Assembly: GCF_014196225.1 (NCBI RefSeq)
Contig: NZ_JACIDI010000005.1
Coordinates: forward strand, 1 to 64,000
Source of the DNA: Bacteroides pyogenes
Lineage (GTDB): Bacteria > Bacteroidota > Bacteroidia > Bacteroidales > Bacteroidaceae
Length of the DNA stretch: 64,000 nt
Direction of reading: 5' to 3'
Shown one piece after another: positions 28,839 through 36,890 of the stretch. A model generated the notes under the pieces. The model was not told the origin of the DNA and did not search any database. It saw only the letters and a program-made list of their open reading frames with translations. Each line of letters opens with the position of its first letter. The first letter of the stretch is position 1. The position numbers and the translations under genes were made by a program.

Positions 28839-30719
28839 TCATTCGATATATTCTCCGGTTATATTCACCTGCTTTCTATTGAAAGGATCTAAAACCTGAT
28901 CGATAAGCAGTGCCATCTCTCCTCTTAGAATATCTCGTTTAGGGTTAAGATTCTGTAAACCATAATTCCGCCATATTTCATCCAAGTCGACGGTTGCATC
29001 CAAACCTTCCGTTTCGGAGATGTTCCTGACAAGTGAAACGGCTTCTTGGATGCTTAAGGTTTCTGCGCTCTTTTTCTCAAATATTTCTTTTGATTTCGGG
29101 TATATTTCAAACAAACCATCCAACTCGGAAATTAATAAAAGTGTATCCGCTCTTAGCCAAGTCTGATTGCTCCATCCTACATTTTTCCCTACTCCTTTGA
29201 GTATTCCTGTAGCCCCGATACGCTGATAAGGAATGAACTTCACATCCGAAACGGGAACATCCAAATAAGGAAGCAGGTAACCTTTCGCATGTAAAACTGC
29301 ATTTTGGACTTCGCGGACAGGAACTTGTCCGATTGCGCATTTTTTCTTCACGCTCAAAGCCGCCAATGCTCCGGCTGCCTGTCCGATCTGCAGGACAACC
29401 GGTTGCAAACGTGTGGTTCCGTTAATTATATTAGAAACAGATATAGATTTTTCCGCAACGATGAGTCCTTCTACGTTAAGGGGAATCAATACTCCTAACG
29501 GAAGACCGTACGAAGGTATCGGATGAAAATAAAGATTCGGCAATTCCTCATGACCATGATAGCGGGTGTGATGGTGGTCTACCGGATAATCGCCTACTGC
29601 AATGGCAGTACGGTATAATTTTTGTTTTTGCTCATAAGGGGCTGTCACGTCATTCAGGGTAAACCTGACGAGCCCATGAATCCTGCGTGATTCCCTGTGA
29701 TAAGGAATAAAAGGTAAACGGTCTGCCGTAGGATATTCGTCATCCGCCAGCCCCAACGTGTTATACCCCAGCTCGTGTTGGAGGAAGTAGACAAAGCACA
29801 TTGTGTGATGCTTTGCAAGCTCCAATGCCTTGGCACGCTCTTCCGGTGTTTTTTCTATCAGATTGACGTAATAATCATTCCCCTCTATGGGCCAATTAAT
29901 CATATATTTATGGTTGGGAAGTTTCCCATAAGTAATCATCATCTCCTTAGACCACAAGCGGTCGGGTTCTTTCGGTGACAAACACAGCGAGTTATCACAG
30001 GCGCAGGCAAACACTGCGGGATCATATCCTTCAGGGCGGGGAATCGTTACATCTTTCCCATAATCTTTCAGTATGGCTACATAAGTCATATCCTGCACGA
30101 TATCATTCGATTTTTCAGGAGCCACATCTTCTTGTGTGTCGCTACGGCTCTCCATCCCAATGTCGTATTTCACTCCACACATCTTGGCAATATCTCCTAA
30201 TTCGGTTGCATCAATCAATATCTCTGCACGGATAGTCTTCGTTTTCTGATCCTCTGTCAGTACTTCAACAATCCATTCGTTCTGCTCTTTTTTCACAGTC
30301 TTCAAAAAGGTGTTTTTCCATATGCGCAGGTTCTTTTCCGCAGCAGCCATTTCATGAAAAATATTATTGCCGACCGAAGGCTCGAAAAGGACATGGCTTA
30401 CCCATCCCGTCTTGAGAGAGTCTATTCCTCCATAATAATCGGATAACCTGTCTTTAAATTCGCCCCATAATCCTGCCGGTAAATTATAGTTACCGTCCAC
30501 AGCGCTGACCCCTGCCGAGGTCAACATGCCACCCAACCAAGCCGTTTCTTCGATTATCAATACATTCACCCCCATTCGGGCAGCTTGTATACCTGATGTC
30601 ATGCCACTGGCGCCGCCGCCTACAACCAAGACATCTGTCCGGTTTACATCCGAACGCTTGCAAGATGTAAAAATCAAGACAAAAATAAGAATGCAAAAAA
30701 GGAAATATAGGTTTTTCAT
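28839..30719 (-). CDS. Exported FAD-dependent oxidoreductase (FAD_oxidored family)
   Basis: 626 aa. Lipoprotein-like signal ending LIFTSC (Cys about 20). A classic dinucleotide-binding motif VLVVGGGASGMTSG follows at about 30-43, then EETAWLGGMLTS, which is typical of the FAD_oxidored family common in Bacteroidetes glycan loci. The C-terminal 120 residues hold an SLH-like segment (NPKRDILRGEMALLIDQV). It may oxidise a sugar hydroxyl in the periplasm. How an FAD enzyme with a Sec-type lipobox would receive its cofactor is unclear. First gene of the long operon, with a good promoter 46-76 bp upstream. Confidence 0.83.
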   Translation of the reverse strand: MKNLYFLFCILIFVLIFTSCKRSDVNRTDVLVVGGGASGMTSGIQAARMGVNVLIIEETAWLGGMLTSAGVSAVDGNYNLPAGLWGEFKDRLSDYYGGIDSLKTGWVSHVLFEPSVGNNIFHEMAAAEKNLRIWKNTFLKTVKKEQNEWIVEVLTEDQKTKTIRAEILIDATELGDIAKMCGVKYDIGMESRSDTQEDVAPEKSNDIVQDMTYVAILKDYGKDVTIPRPEGYDPAVFACACDNSLCLSPKEPDRLWSKEMMITYGKLPNHKYMINWPIEGNDYYVNLIEKTPEERAKALELAKHHTMCFVYFLQHELGYNTLGLADDEYPTADRLPFIPYHRESRRIHGLVRFTLNDVTAPYEQKQKLYRTAIAVGDYPVDHHHTRYHGHEELPNLYFHPIPSYGLPLGVLIPLNVEGLIVAEKSISVSNIINGTTRLQPVVLQIGQAAGALAALSVKKKCAIGQVPVREVQNAVLHAKGYLLPYLDVPVSDVKFIPYQRIGATGILKGVGKNVGWSNQTWLRADTLLLISELDGLFEIYPKSKEIFEKKSAETLSIQEAVSLVRNISETEGLDATVDLDEIWRNYGLQNLNPKRDILRGEMALLIDQVLDPFNRKQVNITGEYIE

Positions 30720-30764
30720 GCTTACAATAATAGGTTAACATTCTTTTTGGCTAAAACTCTGCTA

Positions 30765-30795
30765 CAAACATAGCTATATTTATAATAAAAACAAA
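30765..30795 (-). promoter_or_regulatory. Promoter of the long glycan-utilisation operon
   Basis: On the minus strand -33 TTTG (30792-30795), a 19-bp spacer, and -7 TATGTTTG (30765-30772) match the Bacteroidetes consensus exactly. Transcription should begin near 30758, leaving a leader of about 40 nt. Just upstream, TTATAATAAAAA occurs twice (30780 and 30797), an AT-rich possible operator. Confidence 0.75.
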
Positions 30796-31168
30796 TTATA
30801 ATAAAAAAAATTATTATTAAAAGTGATATACAACATATAAAATCACTAAATAAAATTACCTATAATCAAAAACTACAAATTAAAATCCGCAAATATTATT
30901 AATATCATCCAAAAGCTACAAAAATGAGATAAACTAAAAAGATTTTGTTTTAAACAGAATAAGACAAAAATATTCATAAATCTCAAGTGAAATTCTTAGT
31001 GGAATATCATACGTGTAAAAGGTTTGTTATTCATAAAAAGATATCTCCAAAAGCGCCATTAACTTCAAAAAGCTTCTTTTTCAGGTATCTCTTTGCCTCC
31101 GGATAGCTAGAATATTATTATTTTTTCCCATACCTTAATCAAAATATAATGAACTTCTATTCCATATA
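30796..31168. other. AT-rich intergenic stretch without a gene
   Basis: Very AT-rich DNA between the operon promoter and the repeat array. No frame of useful length was found on either strand. A loose inverted repeat (about 31036-31090, AGATATCT and AGGTATCTC arms) is the only structure seen. It may hold upstream control elements. Confidence 0.5.
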
Positions 31169-31314
31169 TAGTCACCACGGTGGATATATATGGCTACCAC
31201 GCTGACAATATATGGCTACCACGCTGGCAATATATGGCTACCACGCTGGCAATATATAGCCACCATGCCGGTAATATATAGCCATCATGACGGTAATATA
31301 TTACCGGCATGATG
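31169..31314. repeat. 22-bp tandem repeat array ending in a long palindrome
   Basis: Six head-to-tail 22-bp units span 31169-31300, with consensus close to TGGCTACCACGCTGGCAATA followed by TA. Units 2-4 are nearly identical and the outer ones diverge. The last unit meets an inverted copy, forming 16-bp arms with one mismatch (31283-31298 and 31299-31314, centred on ATAT). There are no unique spacers, so it is not a CRISPR array. It lies between the nan terminator and the large operon's promoter. Confidence 0.9.
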
Positions 31315-31390
31315 AAGAATCTTCTTCTCTCCTATTCTCCCTGTTTCGGCGGATATCTAAAAATATTATCTTGCGGTGTGAGGAAACGAA

Positions 31391-31439
31391 ATAAAAAAAC
31401 TTTCTTCTTTTTCTCAGAAAGGCGAAAAAGAAGAAAGTT
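31391..31439 (-). terminator. Terminator of nanT-nanL-nanE
   Basis: Perfect 16-bp arms (31398-31413 and 31424-31439) around a 10-nt loop, followed on the minus strand by a T-run. It lies 31 bp past the nanE stop and should end the operon. Confidence 0.88.
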
Positions 31440-31469
31440 AAAAAATGGATGGATAGATAGAACTTGCTA

Positions 31470-32654
31470 TTACCTGCTTTTAAGAATCTCCTCACAAAGC
31501 AAGTGACTGCGGATCATCATTCGAGGGATGTGAAAAGGCCCTTTGAAAATATTTCCTTTAGCAGGTTGCGCTACCGAACCGTCGCGACGAAGATAACCAT
31601 ACCACTCTCCATATTCCTTATCGGGGAAATGCGCATAAGTCCATTCACTAATTTGTTTATGCATTTCAAGGTACTTCTCATCGCGGGTCATTTTGTAGGC
31701 GTAAAGAGTAGCGATGATAGCTTCGGTTTGCGGCCACCAAAATTTCATATCCTGCGAATAGTCTTGCGGAGGAAAGTTGCGGCAATCGCGGAAATTAATG
31801 ATTCCGCCAAACTCTTTGTCCCATCCCCACTCCCATGACCAGTCGAGAATTTGGAGAGCCAACTGCATAAGCTCGTTGTCATCGTTCCGATAACGCGCTT
31901 CTTCCATAATAAACCATGCTGTTTCAATGCAGTGCCCCGGATTGATCACACGTCCGTTGCAAGTATCGATAAGTTCGCCCTGCGGTCCGACCATCTCAAG
32001 TAAGGCTTTAAACTCCGGATGAATGAAATATTTCCTCAATGCCGCAATCGATTCATCGATCTGCCTATCCAACACCGGGTCGCTAATAACTTCACGAATA
32101 CGGGCAGCCGTATTGATCAGAATCATGGTAATAGAATGTCCGCGAGCCTCTAATGCCGGAAGATATTTAGGTTCCAGGAGTCCCGGAGTATTCAGAAAGT
32201 ATTGTGTACGCTTAAATATTTCCAAAGCTCTCTCCGCATATTTTTTCTCTCCCGTCGCCGCGGCGTATTCTGCCAGGGCAATGGCGGCAAATCCTTCGGA
32301 AAAGACATAGCGGCGTTTACGCAACGGGCGTCCGTCTTCGGTCACTTCGAAAAACATGTGCCTGTCTTTGTCAAAACAATGGGCTTCAAGAAAGTCGATA
32401 CAACTCTTCGACGCCTCCAGCCATTCGGGGTTCTTCTCAATATGATTGTAAGCATAAGCCGATATAAAGCCGAAACGACCTTGGAACCATACAGATTTGG
32501 TAGTATCCATCAAAGTTCCGTCTCTATCGACACAAGTATACACACCGCCATGTTTACGGTCGAGACCGTTCTTAAGCCAGAACGGCATAATGTTATTTTC
32601 CAAGTCATCTTTATAAGATGCAGACCATGATGTCAAGTATTCAGTCACGTTCAT
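31470..32654 (-). CDS. nanE: N-acylglucosamine 2-epimerase (AGE family)
   Basis: 394 aa, the normal length for the family, with no signal, so cytoplasmic. The (alpha/alpha)6-barrel motifs are HGGVYTCVDRDG near the start, SVWFQGRFGFI, GHCIETAWFIMEEARY and KFWWPQTEAIIA. It interconverts ManNAc and GlcNAc, feeding the lyase product toward GlcNAc 6-phosphate. Bacteroides species use this AGE-type epimerase rather than the NanK/NanE route of enterobacteria. Last gene of nanT-nanL-nanE, 11 bp after nanL. Confidence 0.94.
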   Translation of the reverse strand: MNVTEYLTSWSASYKDDLENNIMPFWLKNGLDRKHGGVYTCVDRDGTLMDTTKSVWFQGRFGFISAYAYNHIEKNPEWLEASKSCIDFLEAHCFDKDRHMFFEVTEDGRPLRKRRYVFSEGFAAIALAEYAAATGEKKYAERALEIFKRTQYFLNTPGLLEPKYLPALEARGHSITMILINTAARIREVISDPVLDRQIDESIAALRKYFIHPEFKALLEMVGPQGELIDTCNGRVINPGHCIETAWFIMEEARYRNDDNELMQLALQILDWSWEWGWDKEFGGIINFRDCRNFPPQDYSQDMKFWWPQTEAIIATLYAYKMTRDEKYLEMHKQISEWTYAHFPDKEYGEWYGYLRRDGSVAQPAKGNIFKGPFHIPRMMIRSHLLCEEILKSR

Positions 32655-32665
32655 ACACTTGATAC

Positions 32666-33589
32666 TTAAAATTTATTGCATCGGTCGAAAAATCCGATAG
32701 CCTCCAACTCCAATTTCATTTGTCGCTCTTCTTCGTCGGTCATATTCTGGAAAGGAGTACGGTTTTTGCCCAAATCTAAACCTATTAATTTCATAATGCG
32801 TTTTCCGCCCACAATATTTCCCCGGAAATGGCAGATCACATTAATCACTTCCTGAGAGAAATTCTGACGTTCGCGGGCCAATTCCAAATCCCCTTTCTCC
32901 CACGCTTCGATAATGCCTACCAGCTCGCGACCATTGTAATTGGTTGTTCCGCCGATGCCTCCACGAGCTCCACCCATAGCGAGACATGGAAGGATTGTTT
33001 CGTCCTGCCCGTGCAGCATATCATATTTCCCCCCCTTATACAAACGGCACTGGTTATACTCATACATGCTTTCGAATGTATATTTAATACCTGCAAAGTT
33101 CGGTACACGCCCGTCTACCGCTTCAAGCAATTTCACCATCGGCAAGAAAGCGCCGTTGAAAGCTGGTATATGATAATAATAAAAAGGAAGATTCGGAGCA
33201 CCCGAAGCTATTTCTTCAATATATTTCACCAGCTCTTCAACACGTCCGATTTTAGGGAATGGAGGAGCCATGGCACCAATGCCCCAAGCGCCGATTTTTT
33301 GCGCGTGTTCTGCCAACATCCGACTTGCTTTCACACAACAGCTTCCCACATGCACTATTACTTTAAAACCCTCGGGAGCAACAGAGATCCAGCGTTCGGC
33401 CAACTTCATTCTCTCTTCTTCTGCCAACATATACCCTTCACCCGACGAACCATTGATGAAAACTCCTTGCAGTCCGTTCTTTACTAACATTTTAGCATAT
33501 CTTTCAATCGGTTCAAGATTCACTTCACCATTCTCGTAAAAAGGTGTGAACGGTGCATCGATAAGTCCAATAATTCGTTCCATAACCAT
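32666..33589 (-). CDS. nanL: N-acetylneuraminate lyase
   Basis: 307 aa from the first ATG; ATG at 33583 (MERIIGLIDAPFTPF) is an equally good start. DHDPS/NAL class I aldolase: GSSGE at 47-51 binds the pyruvate carboxylate, Tyr139 lies in FYYYHIPA, and the Schiff-base Lys169 lies in FAGIKYTF. It splits Neu5Ac into ManNAc and pyruvate in the cytoplasm. It is followed by nanE, which takes the ManNAc, and preceded by nanT. Identification is firm from motif and operon together. Confidence 0.96.
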   Translation of the reverse strand: MVMERIIGLIDAPFTPFYENGEVNLEPIERYAKMLVKNGLQGVFINGSSGEGYMLAEEERMKLAERWISVAPEGFKVIVHVGSCCVKASRMLAEHAQKIGAWGIGAMAPPFPKIGRVEELVKYIEEIASGAPNLPFYYYHIPAFNGAFLPMVKLLEAVDGRVPNFAGIKYTFESMYEYNQCRLYKGGKYDMLHGQDETILPCLAMGGARGGIGGTTNYNGRELVGIIEAWEKGDLELARERQNFSQEVINVICHFRGNIVGGKRIMKLIGLDLGKNRTPFQNMTDEEERQMKLELEAIGFFDRCNKF

Positions 33590-33616
33590 ACTATTTTTTA
33601 ACGTTATTATAAGTAT

Positions 33617-34855
33617 TCAATCTTCCATATTATCCGTAGTGGGACGTAAAAAATAAATTTGCAATGCCAAAGCTACAGCTACCACTACACTCAACAGGGC
33701 AAATCCCAAACCTAAGTTACCTCCATCTGTCCATTTGCCCAATACTTCTGTCACCGCAGCCCCGGCAAAGACACCCGTCATATTCATAATTCCATAAGCG
33801 GTTGCCCGATGCTTGGTCGATACAAACTGACAAAGAATAGGCATATTGTTAGCATCAAAAATACCAAAGCCAATGCCAAAGAGCAAACCTGCACCGATCA
33901 CACTGACAAAACTATGTCCAAAACCGAGTAGGAGTAAAGCCGGTATCGTCATACCCAAGCCGATAGCGCCGGTATAAACACGTCCACGAATATTTCTTTG
34001 CACCCAGCGGTCGGAAAGAATACCTCCTGATATCACACCGATAAAACAAGAAAGTGCAATGGTAATCGTAGAGATAGGTCCGGCCTCAGACATCGGGATT
34101 CCTAAGCTGCTGGAGAATAGTGTAGGAAGCCAGTTCTTAGTGGCCCATCCCGGCAGACTCGGAGCTGCAAAATAAAACAGAATGATCCAGAATGCCCAAT
34201 TAGAGAAGAGAAGAGACAGTCCTCCGAATAAAGAAGCTTTTTTCTTACCCGGTATATCAGACTGCTTTTGGGCCGTATTATGTATCCGGTTCTCATGTAG
34301 AAAGAATATCAAAACAAGAGAATAAAAGACCCCTACTATACCAAACCAATGAAAAGTAGCCTGCCACGAAAAAGCAGCGGCGGCCGTTGCTCCAAAACCT
34401 CCGATGGCTTGCCCGGCATAAAGCCCCGTCATATGCACTCCTACCGCCAAAGAGCGAGACTTTCCTTGATGCCAATCCGCAATCAACGATAAACCTGCCG
34501 GAATATATAATGCTTCACTTACTCCCATTATGGCGCGAAGCCAATAAAGTTGGCGGAAACTCTCGGCATATCCCATTAAAAAAGTAACAGCCGACCACAC
34601 AAACAAACTACCTATTACCAGCCATTTACGACTAACCCGATCGGCAATCATTCCTGCAACAGGACTCATAAATCCATAAATCCATAGAAAAACAGCCATT
34701 AAGGCTCCGAAAGCCTCAGCCTTATTTAGTTCGACAATATCAATCTTCATAGCCTCTTGCATGGTAGAAAGCATCTGACGATCCATATAATTAAGCAATG
34801 CCACTCCCCATAATAAGCCAACTAAAACCCAGGGATAAATGTTTTTATCTTTCAT
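33617..34855 (-). CDS. nanT: Sialic acid MFS permease
   Basis: 412 aa with 12 membrane segments. MFS motif GMIADRVSRKWLVIG lies between TM2 and TM3, and a related GGILSDRWVQRNIRG in the second half. It belongs to the anion:cation symporter-like MFS group, as does Bacteroides NanT, and is unlike the sugar porter at 26260. It would carry free Neu5Ac across the inner membrane. First gene of its operon, with a promoter whose -7 region overlaps a long inverted repeat, and divergent from the ROK regulator. Confidence 0.88.
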   Translation of the reverse strand: MKDKNIYPWVLVGLLWGVALLNYMDRQMLSTMQEAMKIDIVELNKAEAFGALMAVFLWIYGFMSPVAGMIADRVSRKWLVIGSLFVWSAVTFLMGYAESFRQLYWLRAIMGVSEALYIPAGLSLIADWHQGKSRSLAVGVHMTGLYAGQAIGGFGATAAAAFSWQATFHWFGIVGVFYSLVLIFFLHENRIHNTAQKQSDIPGKKKASLFGGLSLLFSNWAFWIILFYFAAPSLPGWATKNWLPTLFSSSLGIPMSEAGPISTITIALSCFIGVISGGILSDRWVQRNIRGRVYTGAIGLGMTIPALLLLGFGHSFVSVIGAGLLFGIGFGIFDANNMPILCQFVSTKHRATAYGIMNMTGVFAGAAVTEVLGKWTDGGNLGLGFALLSVVVAVALALQIYFLRPTTDNMED

Positions 34856-34865
34856 AAAAAAGAAC

Positions 34866-34907
34866 GTTTTATGTTATGCAAATAATAAAGTTTTGCAAAC
34901 ATAAAAC
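34866..34907. promoter_or_regulatory. Inverted repeat overlapping the nanT promoter (putative operator)
   Basis: GTTTTATGTTATGCAAA (34866-34882) and TTTGCAAACATAAAAC (34892-34907) are complementary except for one bulged base, with a 9-bp centre. The right arm covers the nanT -7 box. Most of the right arm lies upstream of the expected start of transcription, so it acts better as a DNA operator than as an RNA hairpin. The divergent ROK regulator is the obvious candidate to bind it. Confidence 0.65.
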
Positions 34908-34926
34908 TTTTTTCATCTACACACAA
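34896..34926 (-). promoter_or_regulatory. nanTLE promoter
   Basis: Minus strand -33 TTG (34924-34926), 20-bp spacer, -7 TATGTTTG (34896-34903). Predicted start near 34889, a leader of about 34 nt before the nanT ATG. Confidence 0.7.
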
Positions 34927-35215
34927 GAATTTAATAAAATACTTGTATATATGCCGCCCTTTTAATTAAAAAGAAAAGTAATCGACACAACATAGAAGAA
35001 AAAACATGCAAAAGAAGATCCCAAGTCAACTGAAATAAAAATCAACCGGGATTATCTTCATTTCTCGAAGTAAAGTATTTATAAACTAACACAATGGAAG
35101 AATGCAACAATATTCATTGAATATAGAAACACCTGCTATGAAACATTAAACGAATGCAAAAGAAAACCTAAATAGAAAATTATTTTATTTACAGTAGAAT
35201 AGAAGATAAAATTAG

Positions 35216-35223
35216 TATATTTG
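35216..35223 (+). promoter_or_regulatory. -7 box of the ROK regulator gene
   Basis: TATATTTG matches TAnnTTTG exactly and lies 31 bp before the ATG at 35255. The -33 element is weak (TTTA near 35188). The rest of the 399-bp divergent gap (34856-35254) is AT-rich, without a gene. Confidence 0.6.
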
Positions 35224-35254
35224 CGTTTATTAATATAAGAAGAATACTGAAAAT

Positions 35255-36463
35255 ATGAAACAGCACCTGCTAAAAGAAATAGAGCTTGGCACCAAGAATG
35301 CCCTCCAGAAGAAGAAGATCATCAAGCATTATATATACAACGGAAGCTCTACCCTTACAGACTTGGCACGGGAAATGGATTTAAGTGTTCCGACGGTTAC
35401 CAAATTCATCAGCGAAATGTGTGAAGAAGGGTATATCAACGATTATGGGAAATTAGAAACAAGCGGAGGCAGACATCCAAGCTTATATGGACTCAATCCG
35501 GAATCAGGCTATTTCATTGGTGTGGATATCAAACAATTTTCCATAAACATCGGATTAATGAACTTTAAAGGAGATATAGTCGAACTTAAAATGAATATTC
35601 CTCATAAGTTTGAAAACACACCGGATGCTCTTGATATACTTTGCAAACATGTAACCTCTTTTATAGAGAAAATCAATATCAATCCGGAAAAGATACTCAA
35701 CATTAATATAAATATATCCGGAAGAGTAAATCCTGAATCAGGATATAGTTTCAGTTTGTTCAATTTTGAGGAACGTCCATTAGCAGAGATTCTGACTGAA
35801 AAAATAGGTCATAGTGTAAGTATTGATAACGATACACGAGCAATGACATACGGAGAATTTCTAAAAGGGTGTGTAAAAGGAGAAAAAGATATCATATTTG
35901 TCAATGTAAGTTGGGGAGTTGGAATCGGGATTATTATTGATGGAAAAATATATACTGGCAAATCCGGGTTCTCCGGAGAGTTCGGACATACAAATGTTTT
36001 CGACAACGAAATCATCTGTCATTGCGGAAAAAAAGGATGTCTGGAGACGGAAACCTCCGGCTCTGCCTTGCACCGCATATTGATTGAACGAGTTCAAAAG
36101 GGTGAAAACTCTATTCTATCCGAACGAATTGCAATGAAAGATAATCCGCTTACTCTTGACGAGATAATCTCAGCAGTAAACAAAGAAGATGTGCTCTGTA
36201 TCGAAATAATAGAAGAAATAGGGCAAAAATTAGGCAAACAGATTGCGGGACTAATCAATATATTCAATCCAGAACTGGTTGTAATCGGAGGGACCCTCTC
36301 AATGACAGGAGATTATTTAACCCAACCTATCAAAACAGCGGTTCGCAAATATTCGCTCAATTTAGTAAACAAAGACTCGGCCATCCTTACGTCTAAATTA
36401 AAAGACAGAGCGGGCATTATTGGCGCATGCATGTTGGCGCGTAGCAGAATGTTTGAAAGCTGA
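35255..36463 (+). CDS. ROK-family transcriptional regulator (NagC/Mlc type)
   Basis: 402 aa. Residues about 18-75 form a winged helix (STLTDLAREMDLSVPTVTKFI). The ROK fold follows: NVSWGVGIGIIIDGK, then GEFGHTNVF and the zinc site CHCGKKGCLE. The ATP-phosphate loop, normally DIGGT in ROK kinases, reads DIKQF here (Asp91), so kinase activity is unlikely although the Asp of IDNDTRA is kept. It probably binds an amino sugar (ManNAc, GlcNAc or a phosphate) and represses or activates the divergent nan genes, and perhaps the large operon, as no other regulator lies in the locus. Effector and targets are inferred. Confidence 0.88.
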   Translation: MKQHLLKEIELGTKNALQKKKIIKHYIYNGSSTLTDLAREMDLSVPTVTKFISEMCEEGYINDYGKLETSGGRHPSLYGLNPESGYFIGVDIKQFSINIGLMNFKGDIVELKMNIPHKFENTPDALDILCKHVTSFIEKININPEKILNININISGRVNPESGYSFSLFNFEERPLAEILTEKIGHSVSIDNDTRAMTYGEFLKGCVKGEKDIIFVNVSWGVGIGIIIDGKIYTGKSGFSGEFGHTNVFDNEIICHCGKKGCLETETSGSALHRILIERVQKGENSILSERIAMKDNPLTLDEIISAVNKEDVLCIEIIEEIGQKLGKQIAGLINIFNPELVVIGGTLSMTGDYLTQPIKTAVRKYSLNLVNKDSAILTSKLKDRAGIIGACMLARSRMFES

Positions 36464-36569
36464 AATATATCCTCCAGAGTGCTTACTTCTCTTTATTATC
36501 CAAAAGAGAGAATACGGAAAAGCAAACAATATTATTTTAGTTTTTGCATGCAAAAAGATTCAAAATCCT

Positions 36570-36599
36570 TTTGTTTTTTCAAATAAAGCTGTAATTTTG
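36570..36599 (+). promoter_or_regulatory. tRNA-Thr promoter
   Basis: -33 TTTG (36570-36573), 18-bp spacer, -7 TAATTTTG (36592-36599), directly before the tRNA. Confidence 0.6.
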
Positions 36600-36620
36600 C
36601 ACGCCGTAATAAAAGGAAAT

Positions 36621-36693
<73 letters not shown>

Positions 36694-36698
36694 CAAAA

Positions 36699-36753
36699 AA
36701 AGAGATAAGAAGCGAGGTGGAATGAACTTTTGTTTCTTATCTCTTCTTTTTTG
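36699..36753 (+). terminator. Terminator after tRNA-Thr
   Basis: AGAGATAAGAA (36701-36711) pairs with TTCTTATCTCT (36734-36744), followed by a T-run. Confidence 0.8.
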
Positions 36754-36790
36754 TTGAACCGATATCTGCAGGATACAAATCGAATTCTAT

Positions 36791-36830
36791 ACAAAACAAA
36801 AGAGACTATCCCGAAAGACAGTCTCCTTTT
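36791..36830 (-). terminator. Terminator of the OmpA-family gene
   Basis: GAGACT (36802-36807) and AGTCTC (36820-36825) close an imperfect stem, followed on the minus strand by TTTTGTTTTGT. It lies about 60 bp past the stop of the OmpA-family gene. Confidence 0.6.
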
Positions 36831-36890
36831 CTATCATTAATCACAAGTTTTTTAAATACAAAGAAAAATGATTGTCGGCTAAAAAACTAT

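Noticed and set aside
31169..31314. CRISPR-like array
   Set aside because: The 22-bp units are directly adjacent without unique spacers, and there are no cas genes.
34856..36463. ROK protein as the ManNAc/GlcNAc kinase
   Set aside because: An N-terminal winged helix and the changed ATP-binding loop favour a regulator.
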